A stretch of DNA of 64,000 bases from JAUIET01 sp964352475 (GTDB taxonomy: Bacteria; Pseudomonadota; Gammaproteobacteria; Pseudomonadales; JAUIET01): the NCBI GenBank assembly GCA_964352475.1, contig CAYGSL010000020.1:6865-70864 (forward strand), written 5' to 3'. This document shows, piece by piece, positions 52,869-61,489 of the stretch. The notes beneath the pieces were generated by a model. It was not told where the DNA came from. It ran no database searches and worked only from the letters and a program-made list of their open reading frames with translations. How positions within the stretch are numbered: the first letter of the stretch is position 1; every line of letters starts with the position of its first letter. The translations under genes were made by a program, and so were the position numbers.

Positions 52869-53004
52869 CGCCTAACCAACGTTCGTTGTTTGGCCAATCT
52901 GAGCCATCGAGAACGCGTAAATGGGGTATTTCAAACTCCGCTTTGCCGCGTTGATTTGACTAGGTGTCACGCTGTTTGAGAGCTCAAGTCAAAGCTATTT
53001 CAGC

Positions 53005-53709
53005 TTAATACTCGTATTCAAGGGCGAGCCTGAACGTGTGATCATTGCCCGTATGCCCAATTTCAGCGATGAAGCCTGCTTCCCATTTGAGTTGTCGTTG
53101 GCCAGAAAAGCGCTGTAGCCCCACGAAACCAGGGCCAATGCCTTGATAGTCCTCACCGGTGTACACTTCAATCGCCGGCTGAAACTGCGGGCGCCAGCGA
53201 TAGCGGTACTGCAGTCGAAATTCCGACTCCCACTCGCTCTCTATCGTCTCTCCCCATTCGTAGATAGCAAAAGCGTTCATGGTCAGGCTGGTTCGGCCAA
53301 TTTCCTTCTCGAATAAGAGGCCTGTGGTGACTTCCCAGTTTCGATCCAGGCGTTGACGCTCTACTTCAAATAGCAATCCCCAGTCAGCCCAGTACCGGCC
53401 CTGCTCGGTCATCATCCAGCGGACTTCCAACTCGTAGGCGCTTAGCTCAAAATTGCTCGTCCGATCGCGCTCGCCGATGAGATACGCTTCAAGTGTGAGA
53501 CTCGGCGACAGCGCACGCCCCAGGCCCAGTCGCTGCACTAACAAATTGCCCTGGTCAGTTTTGTTAGATGCTATTCGCCACTCAATTTCGCTTTCATTAG
53601 GCAGTACATAAGGATGGTACACCTTGTCTACTACCATGCCGTCGGCAGATGCGATGCTGGGGAAAAGAATAAGCAGCAGCGCGCCCAAGTATCGATAATT
53701 GAATTTCAT
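53005..53709 (-). CDS. Outer-membrane-type beta-barrel protein, hypothetical
   Basis: 234 residues: signal peptide (GALLLILFPSIASA|DG), then alternating beta-strand segments ending in a terminal strand LRLALEYEY, the pattern of a small outer-membrane barrel. No named family. Last gene of the ten-gene operon, overlapping the FTR1-like gene by four bases; it may be the outer-membrane element of that metal module. Confidence 0.72.
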   Translation of the reverse strand: MKFNYRYLGALLLILFPSIASADGMVVDKVYHPYVLPNESEIEWRIASNKTDQGNLLVQRLGLGRALSPSLTLEAYLIGERDRTSNFELSAYELEVRWMMTEQGRYWADWGLLFEVERQRLDRNWEVTTGLLFEKEIGRTSLTMNAFAIYEWGETIESEWESEFRLQYRYRWRPQFQPAIEVYTGEDYQGIGPGFVGLQRFSGQRQLKWEAGFIAEIGHTGNDHTFRLALEYEY

Positions 53710-54524
53710 GTGTCGCTCCTTTCCATTTCCATGGATGTGCGCAGCGCGTCGTCACCGTAAACAATAAAAAACAGCATAGCTAGCAGAGTGGAGCCGTAGA
53801 TGATGAGCTGCCAAGAGGTAGGTGTTGCGTCGTATCCTGCCACTGCGTGCGCTAAATAGGCCAGCGCTGCGTCTTCACTGAGCCAGGCACGTGTCGACCA
53901 CACGGGAACGCTCTCAAGAAACCCAATTTGGGCTAACAGGTTGCTGGCTTCGGCAAGATGGCCAGCCAAAAACACCGAACCTGCCCAAATTGGCAAGAGT
54001 CGAATGTACGCCATTGCCCACGCAAACAAAAAGTAAAGCAGCACGGCCACACTGGCTGCGATCGCTGCGCCAATGACTAGCCCTATGATTAACTCCTGTT
54101 GCTGCTGTTGCAGAGAGTAGGCGCTGATGAGTCTGAACAAGTCGATAGAGCGAGTCATACAGCTCAACGAAATGATGGTGATCAATGCGATCAATTGCAG
54201 GGAGACTGATTTGCCCTGCGTGATTAATGAGAGGAAAGTAAGGTAGGCGATTACCTGTGCCAGAGCGCTGGCAAACAATAGCCACTCCGCACCAGACCCG
54301 CTTGAAGTCTTCCCGAGCGCGCTCAGCAGCGTGATCAGTGCGCCCGTAATCAACAACCCCAGCGGTAAGCCAATCCCAAGCAGTTGTTGACGAGCACCGT
54401 GTTGCGGGAGTAACAATAGACAAACGCCGGTGATGTAGAACAGCGGCAGAAATTCTCGTAGCGAGAGAAATAGTACGTTAATCAGCACGCGGTAGCTCCT
54501 GCTCATTGTTACCGACTTGCGCAT
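53706..54524 (-). CDS. FTR1-like metal permease with degenerate iron motif
   Basis: 272 residues, about seven membrane helices. The first helix reads LFLSLREFLPLFYITG where FTR1 iron permeases have REGLE; the terminal Glu is replaced by Pro. A region AYIRLLPIWAGSVFLAGHLAEA resembles the FTR1 C-terminal half. ATG at 54524 or 54506; neither has a strong ribosome site. It overlaps the cupredoxin gene by 47 (or 29) bases. Metal, probably iron or copper, unproven. Confidence 0.7.
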   Translation of the reverse strand: MRKSVTMSRSYRVLINVLFLSLREFLPLFYITGVCLLLLPQHGARQQLLGIGLPLGLLITGALITLLSALGKTSSGSGAEWLLFASALAQVIAYLTFLSLITQGKSVSLQLIALITIISLSCMTRSIDLFRLISAYSLQQQQQELIIGLVIGAAIAASVAVLLYFLFAWAMAYIRLLPIWAGSVFLAGHLAEASNLLAQIGFLESVPVWSTRAWLSEDAALAYLAHAVAGYDATPTSWQLIIYGSTLLAMLFFIVYGDDALRTSMEMERSDT

Positions 54525-55028
54525 CGGTCGGTAAGATACCTGATGCTTTTATGAGGCCGCGCGCGGTCGCTGGATGATATTCTCCAAAATACTCGTAACG
54601 CCCTTCAGGCAACGGTCCGACATAAATCACGGCCTCTGNNNNNNNNNNNNNNNNNNNNNNNNNNNNNNNNNNNNNNNNNNNNNNNNNNNNNNNNNNNNNN
54701 NNNNNNNNNNNNNNNNNNNNNNNNNNNNNNNNNNNNNNCCAAAATACTCGTAACGCCCTTCAGGCAACGGTCCGACATAAATCACGGCCTCTGATTCGCC
54801 AAAAATCACTTTTTCGCGATTCAGATCAAAGCTGTCGAATTCTTCAGGCGACGCGTCTTTGTTGGCAATCAATAATTTGAATTTTACCCCGCTGGGAACC
54901 GCCAACACCGATGGGAAAAACAGATTGTCCTGCAAGGTTAGACGATAAATAGGTAACTCCGCGGCTTGCGCTGCGGCGCCTAGCAAAGCCAATGTACACA
55001 CAATCAGTTGGCGCACTCTAAGCCTCAA
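54478..55028 (-). CDS. Cupredoxin-like periplasmic protein (interrupted by an assembly gap)
   Basis: Removing the 100 N plus the 55-base duplicate gives one frame of 131 residues. Signal peptide (LALLGAAAQA|AE), then a cupredoxin fold: LQDNLFFPSVLAVPSGVKF, EEFDSFDLNREKV and EGRYEYFGEYHPATARG. The mature part has no Cys, so it is not a type 1 copper protein; relatives are found next to FTR1-like permeases and probably bind metal for them. It ends in an unusual acidic tail. It overlaps the kinase gene by four bases. Confidence 0.85.
54584..54793. other. Second assembly gap with duplicated 55-base flanks
   Basis: 100 N at 54639-54738; the 55 bases before it (54584-54638) and after it (54739-54793) are identical. 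Same origin as the gap at 4295. The cupredoxin frame is restored when one copy and the N run are dropped. Confidence 0.95.
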
Positions 55029-56347
55029 TGTGCGCTAAGCGGTAAGCTAACGATCACGCGTAAGCCACCCAGCGTCGTGGACCGCTGCAAATCCAACTCG
55101 CCATTGTGTAAATCACACACCTGCCGCACAATCGCCAAGCCTAAACCACAACCCTTAATGTTACTCGAGTGCTGGTCTCCTTCGCTGCGATAAAAGCGAT
55201 CGAGAACTCGATCCTGCTCTTCGGCCTTTATTCCTGGACCGGAGTCGTCAATCTGCAGCACCGCGAATCCATCCTTAGAGCTGATGTTCAGGTTTATCAA
55301 ACCCTGTTCGGGTGTGTACTTGCTCGCGTTGCCTATAAGGTTCTGCAGCATAGTCTGCAGGGAGAATTCATCGCCGTACACCTGGATTTCAGCGTCATTC
55401 TCAGACGCGTGAGCCAACTCAATGGTCTGTTGGCGTTGATCAATACCAGCAAAGCACTCAGCGATGGCTTGTTGCGCAATGGCGGTAAGATCCAGAGATG
55501 TAAACGTTCGCTGCATGTGATGAGGGTGGGTACGATTCAGCATCAGTATTTGCTCGATCACATACGACATACGCTGCACGCCATGTTGTAAGCTGGCAAT
55601 TTCCTTGTCCAACTCTGGGCGTTGATCCAAAAGATTGTACAGGCTGACCTGCAAAACACTGATCGGTGTCCGTAGTTCGTGCGCGGCGTCCGACGCAAAC
55701 CGTTTTTCGCGCTCCAGTGCGTCGTGCACGCGGCCAAGCAAACGATTGATTGTGGACTGTACCGGGCGTAGTTCGCTTGGCGGGTTGCTGAGTTTAATGG
55801 GTGTCAAGTCATCCGCTGCCTTGTTTTTTAGTTTCGCAGACAGTTCCTTGAGCGGGCGTAGACCGGTAGTGACGACCAGCACGATCACTAGCGCTAGCAG
55901 TGGGGTTGATATTAGCAGCGGTGATAAAGACGCCAGCGCCATGTCTTCTGCCAGTTCGATTCGGGAGTTCAGTGATTCAGCAATCATGATGACGCGGCGA
56001 CTGTCTTCCACAGCGTGGGCGTGGGTGCGCCAGCGGCGCCCATCAAAGTTATTGAAGCCGAATTGCTCGTCATCGATGTGCAGACTGTGGAGTGGCGCGT
56101 TTGCACTGTGCGAAAGCAGCTTGCTATCGTTCCAAACCTGATACGCCATCTGCTCACGAAAATGCCAGATAGGCTGTTCCTCGCCATTGGATAGGCTGGC
56201 CAAGGCTTCCCCAAGATTCTCAAGATTCTCGTCAAACATCTGTTCGGCTTTAGCCAAACTGGCCTGGTAGCCAGCGATCGCCGCACTGAAACTCAGCAGA
56301 GTGATCACTGACACGAGCAGCAACAGAAGCGCTCGTAATATACTCAC
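55025..56347 (-). CDS. Membrane sensor histidine kinase (QseC/PmrB-like)
   Basis: 440 residues: two membrane helices (about 5-27 and 143-167) enclosing a periplasmic sensor domain, HAMP-like linker, H box AAHELRTPISVLQ with an intact His, N box NLIGNASKYT, G1 DDSGPGI and G2 GCGLGLAIVRQ. It phosphorylates the response regulator encoded just upstream. The periplasmic part has no Cys or His cluster that would name a metal. Overlaps both neighbours by four bases. Confidence 0.92.
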   Translation of the reverse strand: MSILRALLLLLVSVITLLSFSAAIAGYQASLAKAEQMFDENLENLGEALASLSNGEEQPIWHFREQMAYQVWNDSKLLSHSANAPLHSLHIDDEQFGFNNFDGRRWRTHAHAVEDSRRVIMIAESLNSRIELAEDMALASLSPLLISTPLLALVIVLVVTTGLRPLKELSAKLKNKAADDLTPIKLSNPPSELRPVQSTINRLLGRVHDALEREKRFASDAAHELRTPISVLQVSLYNLLDQRPELDKEIASLQHGVQRMSYVIEQILMLNRTHPHHMQRTFTSLDLTAIAQQAIAECFAGIDQRQQTIELAHASENDAEIQVYGDEFSLQTMLQNLIGNASKYTPEQGLINLNISSKDGFAVLQIDDSGPGIKAEEQDRVLDRFYRSEGDQHSSNIKGCGLGLAIVRQVCDLHNGELDLQRSTTLGGLRVIVSLPLSAH

Positions 56348-57003
56348 ACTTTTTTCACCACATAGCCAACGCCCCGGACGGTTTTAATAAATCCATCGGG
56401 AAGTTTCTTGCGCAGATGGTGGATGTGTACTTCGACGGCATTAGACTGTACTTCTTCGCCCCATTCGTACAACTTGGATTCAAGCTGGCCCCGAGACAGT
56501 ACGCGACCTGCATTTTCCATGAGTGCCTGGAGCACCATGAACTCTCGCCTCACTACCTCAACTGGGGCGGAGTCAATCGTCAAGGTATGGCTGTCACTGT
56601 CGATGCAGACTTGCCCAATCTGGACAGCAGCCACTTTGGCAATGTTCAATCGCCGCTCAATAACACGCAAGCGCGCAAGCAGTTCAGGGACATCGAAAGG
56701 CTTGGTTAGGTAATCGTCGGCACCAATATCCAGGGCCACTACTTTATCGTCAACGGTGTTGCGAGCGGTAAGTACCAGAACGGGAAGCTGTTGATTACGC
56801 GCACGAACATACGACAAAACCTCGGTGCCATCCATATCTGGAAGCCCGAGGTCCAAAATAACAGTATCGATCCCGGTCTGTTGGAGTAGGACCAACGCCT
56901 GTTCTCCGGTCACCGCGCGATCTACAGCAAACCCTTCACGCTGCAATGATGTTTGCAAGGCGTTACCGAGTTGTTCGTCGTCCTCTACGAGTAGCAGGTG
57001 CAT
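56344..57003 (-). CDS. OmpR-family response regulator (QseB/PmrA-like)
   Basis: 219 residues; receiver with Asp51 (VILDLGLPDMDG) and TKPFDVPELLARL, then winged helix EFMVLQALMENAGRVLSRGQ and VEVHIHHLRKKLP. QseB/PmrA-type regulators recognise CTTAAG-like half-sites with an 11-base period, and such a site is present at the operon promoter (61332-61348). Six bases after the TPR gene. Confidence 0.93.
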   Translation of the reverse strand: MHLLLVEDDEQLGNALQTSLQREGFAVDRAVTGEQALVLLQQTGIDTVILDLGLPDMDGTEVLSYVRARNQQLPVLVLTARNTVDDKVVALDIGADDYLTKPFDVPELLARLRVIERRLNIAKVAAVQIGQVCIDSDSHTLTIDSAPVEVVRREFMVLQALMENAGRVLSRGQLESKLYEWGEEVQSNAVEVHIHHLRKKLPDGFIKTVRGVGYVVKKV

Positions 57004-57009
57004 AAGGCA

Positions 57010-57654
57010 CTATCTAAGTTTATTCTCAACCTCCTTTAACAGCGCTGCAATTTCTTGCTGTCGGCCACTGTCCGCCAAAGGTCGGTTTGGGCGCGGTGCC
57101 GCTTGCTGAGCTTTTAGCAACAATTGCTTTGCCTTCGCATCGTTTTTCTTGGCGTGGAGGTAATCGGCGTAAAAATAATTGGGGTCAATGCCATCTGGAT
57201 TGATCGAAAGCGCTTTTTCAAACATAGCGAGTGCTTTCTTGCTGCTGCCGAAGCCAATGGGCCAACCGGGTACATTATGATACAAAGTACCGAGGCTGGT
57301 ATAGGCAGAGCCCTGTAGCGCTTTGTCATCAATGGTCATTGACTTTTCCAGTGCTTTTTTGGCTTCCTTGGCCAGACCCAGAGCGCCTAAACCACCCTGG
57401 GCACCGGCCAGGGTGCTGCGGCTAATTCCGCTCCATATTAATAACTCGGCACTGTTGGGCGAGTTGGCGAGACCAGTGTCTATTTGCCCAATGAGCTTCT
57501 CGAAGGCTGCAACTTGCGCATCCCCCGTCAGTTCGTAATTTACGTGTGCCCACTCTTTCTGAATATCTAGCACGCTGAGCGGATCAGCAGTGGCGGTATT
57601 GGCCAGCAATAGCAAGGTGGTCAGCACAGCAGTGAGTAATTGTGTGATGTTCAT
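57010..57654 (-). CDS. Periplasmic TPR-repeat protein
   Basis: 214 residues: signal peptide (LLLANTATA|DP) and helix-turn-helix repeats resembling TPR (EAKKALEKSMTIDDKALQGSAYTSLGTLYH; ALAMFEKALSINPDGIDPNYFYADYLH). It may scaffold periplasmic partners or act with the sensor kinase. Overlaps the SDR gene by four bases. Confidence 0.85.
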   Translation of the reverse strand: MNITQLLTAVLTTLLLLANTATADPLSVLDIQKEWAHVNYELTGDAQVAAFEKLIGQIDTGLANSPNSAELLIWSGISRSTLAGAQGGLGALGLAKEAKKALEKSMTIDDKALQGSAYTSLGTLYHNVPGWPIGFGSSKKALAMFEKALSINPDGIDPNYFYADYLHAKKNDAKAKQLLLKAQQAAPRPNRPLADSGRQQEIAALLKEVENKLR

Positions 57655-58460
57655 GGTCGTTCTCCTGTAGAAACAGCCTGTTTTGCAAACTGCAGTATTT
57701 GGTCTTTCTGATTGCCCAGCGCCTTATCCACAAGTTCTGGAAACGCTCCGTTCAAGCGGCAAAATATTTTGTCCGGCCAACCGATCACTTTGCGTGCGCT
57801 GCGTTTTTGCAGAAGCATTTTCAGCGCCGCGTCAGCCACCACCTCTGGCGAATCCACGCGATTGCCAAGTGCTGCGTTCATTTCAGTGACGGCCGTACTA
57901 TTGAAATCTGTGTTTGTCGCTCTTGGCGCCAGATAATGAACAAGCAACTCGCCACGTAATTCTCGCTGCAATGATTCGGCGAAACCGCGGATGCCGAATT
58001 TGGCGGCGCAATAGCTGCTGAAACCAGGGTAGCCGATACTGCCGAATGCGGACCCGATAAACATCATTGCCGCAGCCTCTCGAGGTTGAATAATCGGCAC
58101 CAGGCGATTACTAAGCAATACTGGAACCGTTAGGTTGAAATACAAAGACTCTGCGATCTCAGCTGGCTGCTGATCGCGTAGCGCTCTGAAGTCAGACACA
58201 CCTGCTGCCTGCACGATCACACTAAGTGTCTCATTCGTTGTGACCGTATCAATCACCGCCTGCTGACCGGATTCAGTTGCGAGATCAGCCAGGATGCATT
58301 CGTGCTCGCCGCTAAGCGACTCATTCAGTGCTTCAAGCGTTTCAACATTGCGCCCCACAAGATATAAGTGCGCATTCTGAGCGCTCAGCGCTCGTGCAAT
58401 GGCAGAGCCTATGCCACCGGTCGCACCAGTGATCAAACAAGTCATTTTGCGTGATTGCAT
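57651..58460 (-). CDS. Short-chain dehydrogenase/reductase
   Basis: 269 residues. NAD(P) site TGATGGIGSAIA, active-site Ser (IGSAFGSIG) and YCAAKFG (Tyr-x3-Lys). Such enzymes reduce ketones or aldehydes, or oxidise alcohols. In this operon it probably works on the product of the ligase and di-metal enzyme. Nine bases after the preceding gene. Confidence 0.93.
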   Translation of the reverse strand: MQSRKMTCLITGATGGIGSAIARALSAQNAHLYLVGRNVETLEALNESLSGEHECILADLATESGQQAVIDTVTTNETLSVIVQAAGVSDFRALRDQQPAEIAESLYFNLTVPVLLSNRLVPIIQPREAAAMMFIGSAFGSIGYPGFSSYCAAKFGIRGFAESLQRELRGELLVHYLAPRATNTDFNSTAVTEMNAALGNRVDSPEVVADAALKMLLQKRSARKVIGWPDKIFCRLNGAFPELVDKALGNQKDQILQFAKQAVSTGERP

Positions 58461-58469
58461 AGTGCTGGA

Positions 58470-59159
58470 TCAGGCTGCCTTTGCCAGGCCATGCGCGTCG
58501 CTCAGCTCCCTGAAAACATTTCCATACAGTGTGTAGAAAACCCGCGCACTGTGGATGATAAGTTCTTGCTCGGCTTCATTTGTAATTTTATTCATCAATT
58601 GTTTAAAGAAATCCACATGCTCTACATCCAACACACCGTGCGACTTCAAATAGGTGAATGCTGAACGATTCAGGCCAAGGGCTTGCGCCATACTGTCGGC
58701 GGCGTGATCCGCCATCGCAATACTGCTCCCCTCCAATACGTGAACCATGCCAAAGAATGTCAGCGGATTAATCCTCTGTATACTGTCGTACGCATACGCA
58801 ACCATTATCTCGGTTGAGACGTTAGGTTGGCTGTTGCGAGCCGCTTCCTTGTCGTACCCACAGGCTGCGATGTCGTTGAGTACCCATTCCTGATGACCGG
58901 TCTCGTCGGTGATGTACTCGCCGACGGCCTCGCGCAACCATTCCTGATCGGCGCTTAGTCGGCTTCCACAGGCCATAAGCAATGGGACGGTATGCCTAAC
59001 GTGGTGAAATGCTTGCTGGAGAAAACCCACATACTCATCGAGCGATACATCACCCGACAGACTTCGCTGGATTATGGGTGCCTGTTGTACATAGGCTCGA
59101 TCAATCGCCGTCGCCTGCTCCAGTGTGTCAAAAAAATTCATAGTCATGCTCCTGGCCAT
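58470..59159 (-). CDS. Haem-oxygenase-like di-metal protein (TenA/HDO family)
   Basis: 229 residues, all-helical. Candidate metal ligands: Glu86-x2-His89 (DETGHQEW), Glu143 (HVLEGSS) and His174-x3-Asp178-x2-His181. The last spacing is the ligand pattern seen in haem-oxygenase-like diiron oxidases such as SznF. Enzymes of this group do N-oxygenation, desaturation or C-C cleavage of amino- or fatty-acid substrates. Annotation as TenA or regulator would be misleading. It shares one base with the ligase gene. Confidence 0.8.
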   Translation of the reverse strand: MARSMTMNFFDTLEQATAIDRAYVQQAPIIQRSLSGDVSLDEYVGFLQQAFHHVRHTVPLLMACGSRLSADQEWLREAVGEYITDETGHQEWVLNDIAACGYDKEAARNSQPNVSTEIMVAYAYDSIQRINPLTFFGMVHVLEGSSIAMADHAADSMAQALGLNRSAFTYLKSHGVLDVEHVDFFKQLMNKITNEAEQELIIHSARVFYTLYGNVFRELSDAHGLAKAA

Positions 59160-60625
59160 CAGGCCACTTGGGTTAAGCGCTCACTGTTAATAAGAGGCTG
59201 CTCCGGGTGCTCATAGAGCCGATCAATGTCGGCCGAAAAATAGTCTTCGATGGCCTTGCGCCGCGGTCGGCCATTGGCAGTGTACAGTCCGCTTTCTGCA
59301 GTCATCGGTCCTGTGAGAACGCATTGGTGAATCTGAGCAAATACAGGCAGCTGTTCATTCACTCGCTGCAGTTGCTCTACAATCTCGTTTGTCGTTGCTG
59401 ATTCCATGGCAGTGATAATCGCAATCAAATGGGGTCTGGCGGTACCCAACACCACAGCCTGCGCTAATTTGCCGCCGCCGAGCAACAGAGATTCTGGCCA
59501 TTCCGGGCTGACGTTGCGGCCTAACGAGGTGACCACTTCGTTACAGCAGCGCCCACGAAAGGTAAGCCAGCCTTCAGCATCGATGTCCACAAGATCGCCA
59601 GTGCTGACTTCTTCATCCGCCCAGCTGCTGGGCATACCTAAATAGCCCAGGAAGCTATTACCTTGAATAATCAGTTCTCCGTTGCAGAAGCGAGCGCTAA
59701 CGTGTGGCAGTAAGCGACCCATCGATCCCAGCCGCCATTGGCGTGGTGTATTCAATGCCACAACCGAGCCGCATTCTGACAAGCCGTATCCTTCGTAGGC
59801 GGGAATACCTGCGTCCCTGGCCTTTCGCAGCAGTCCCTCCGGTACTTTGGCACCACCCACTGCGGCAAACTGTAAGCTGTTGGGCGGTTGCCAACCCTGG
59901 GCCACGGCCATCACCAGCAACTGCAATAGCTCGGGCACCAAAATAATTGTATCTGCTCGAAAATTTCTAATAGCTTGCAGCAGCGAGGCATGGGAGCTTA
60001 ACCGTCCGCCATCAAAGCCGAGGTTTTTCGAGCTGGGAACATACACCGTACCCCCACATAAAAGAGGCGCGTACACACCCGCTACATTTTCCAATAGGGT
60101 AGCCAATGGCAATAGACTCAAATGCACAGGTCTTCGAATATCCACGGCCGACGCAATAGTACGCGCCGTATTGAGTTGCTGCTCCACCGACAGGCAAACG
60201 CCTTTCGGTTCGCCGGTTGATCCACTGGTGAAGGTTATTTTGGCCGTGCCAGGCGGCATGATGGGTTGATCATCAGGGTCAAACGTTCTGTAGCGCACAC
60301 ACTGAAATGGCGATGCTGTCGCGTCTTCGTTGTCAGTAACTAAAAGTGTTACCCCGGCTTTTTCCAGGATGTGATGTTTCTGCGACTCGCTAAAAAATCC
60401 GGGGAGTGGAACGCAGGGAATGCCCGCTTGTATGCTGGCCAAGTCAAACAACACCCACTCCGGTCCGTTGTCCAGTGCTAGCCCAACAACCTGTGCATTC
60501 TGCTGCAGCAACCACTCAGCGCGCCTATCCACGGCATCAAGCAATTCCGCATAGCTAAGCACTTGCTCGCCATCGCTAAGGGCCGACCCGGCATTGCTGT
60601 CTAATTCGTGTCGCCAATTTACCAT
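59159..60625 (-). CDS. Acyl-adenylate-forming ligase (AMP-binding enzyme)
   Basis: 488 residues. ATP loop TSGSTGEPKGV, A5 EGYGLSECGSV, A7 STGDLVDIDAEGW, A8 RGRCCNEVVTSLGRN, and a C-terminal A10 segment YTANGRPRRKAIEDYF. Length and motifs are those of acyl/aryl-CoA or carrier-protein ligases. Substrate unknown. It overlaps the hemolysin-family gene by seven bases. Confidence 0.9.
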   Translation of the reverse strand: MVNWRHELDSNAGSALSDGEQVLSYAELLDAVDRRAEWLLQQNAQVVGLALDNGPEWVLFDLASIQAGIPCVPLPGFFSESQKHHILEKAGVTLLVTDNEDATASPFQCVRYRTFDPDDQPIMPPGTAKITFTSGSTGEPKGVCLSVEQQLNTARTIASAVDIRRPVHLSLLPLATLLENVAGVYAPLLCGGTVYVPSSKNLGFDGGRLSSHASLLQAIRNFRADTIILVPELLQLLVMAVAQGWQPPNSLQFAAVGGAKVPEGLLRKARDAGIPAYEGYGLSECGSVVALNTPRQWRLGSMGRLLPHVSARFCNGELIIQGNSFLGYLGMPSSWADEEVSTGDLVDIDAEGWLTFRGRCCNEVVTSLGRNVSPEWPESLLLGGGKLAQAVVLGTARPHLIAIITAMESATTNEIVEQLQRVNEQLPVFAQIHQCVLTGPMTAESGLYTANGRPRRKAIEDYFSADIDRLYEHPEQPLINSERLTQVA

Positions 60626-61281
60626 GTGGGCTGCGTCCAGAGTTCAGACAGTTCCGCAATGGTGTCCTGATGCTGTTCTTGATAGCGGCTCAGCAATGGG
60701 GATTGCGCCACGATGTGAATTACATCTGCGATGTTAAGGTGCATCACGGTGGGCTGATGATCGTAGTATCGACCCCACTCAGGCAAAGATTCACCCAGTC
60801 GGTGCCCATCCGCTTCAACCACTGTTTTTAACGGCGCTCCGATTAACTTCAGAATGGCCGCTACTCTGCGTGTGGCGCAGAATACCATTTGCTGATAGCC
60901 AGCATTGTGTAATACGGTGGCGACACTGATGAACAGCTGCAAGGTTGCATGCCGGCTGTCACTGACCAGATTGCCTATTTCCGCAATGTGCTTCCGTTCA
61001 ATCTGTAACTCACCCAGAGCCTGCTCAACCGGTCCATCAATGTATTGCTCCAGAAACAATGGTCCTGTGGCTGGCCTAACGCCAAGGCAAGCGGTTATTT
61101 CTTCTTCCGTGATGGTAAACAGGCTAGGCATAAAGTGAGTAACTGATGCTTCATGGTAGCGGTCAAACCCTTTCGCCACGTATTGTTCGGCAGTAACGCG
61201 AGCTGAGTGCAAGGGGTGGATTAAATCCAACCCTGCCTTTGGTCGCTGCTGCATGGATGGCGTTTGGTTGATCAACGACAT
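60619..61281 (-). CDS. Thermostable-hemolysin-family protein
   Basis: 220 residues, matching the family first described from Vibrio thermostable hemolysin (EIGNLVSDSRHATLQLFISVA; MVFCATRRVAAILKLIGAP). The layout (R...Y...F near the start, then L.EQYID and a beta-alpha-beta core) resembles GNAT/autoinducer-synthase folds, so I suspect an acyltransferase instead of a toxin. No signal peptide. First gene of the operon; GAGGAA six bases before ATG. Confidence 0.82.
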   Translation of the reverse strand: MSLINQTPSMQQRPKAGLDLIHPLHSARVTAEQYVAKGFDRYHEASVTHFMPSLFTITEEEITACLGVRPATGPLFLEQYIDGPVEQALGELQIERKHIAEIGNLVSDSRHATLQLFISVATVLHNAGYQQMVFCATRRVAAILKLIGAPLKTVVEADGHRLGESLPEWGRYYDHQPTVMHLNIADVIHIVAQSPLLSRYQEQHQDTIAELSELWTQPTW

Positions 61282-61315
61282 CTTGTATTCCTCAAATTGA
61301 CTGACTTCGAGGCTA

Positions 61316-61348
61316 ACTATAAGGTTTGAATCTTAAGGGACGCTTAGC
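61316..61348 (-). promoter_or_regulatory. Promoter of the hemolysin-ligase operon with PmrA/QseB-type box
   Basis: Read on the minus strand: GCTAAG, five bases, CTTAAG, ten bases, TATAGT. Two half-sites (4 of 6 and 6 of 6 to CTTAAG) with an 11-base period sit directly above a good -10, with no -35. It lies 35 bases upstream of the first gene. Confidence 0.65.
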
Positions 61349-61489
61349 AGACACAAATTAATGGCCGTCTGTCGCAAAGAGAGCAAGAACCCCTAACTAC
61401 GAAAGCACCCGTCACCGTCATCATTGCTTTCTATTGAAGTCGGGCGTGGGTTTCTACCATGCGCTGCATCAAAAAGATTGTGCCAGCCG

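Noticed and set aside
50362..52878. 13-base perfect inverted repeat (TGGTTAGGCGTCA and its complement) bracketing the SulP-mer block, with integron-like GTTAGGC cores
   Set aside because: The left copy falls in conserved SulP coding sequence, no full attC structure is seen on either side, and exact 13-base matches are expected by chance in 64 kb.
52870..52892. Hairpin after merR as attC remnant
   Set aside because: Only about 25 bases long, far shorter than any attC site; at most a weak terminator.
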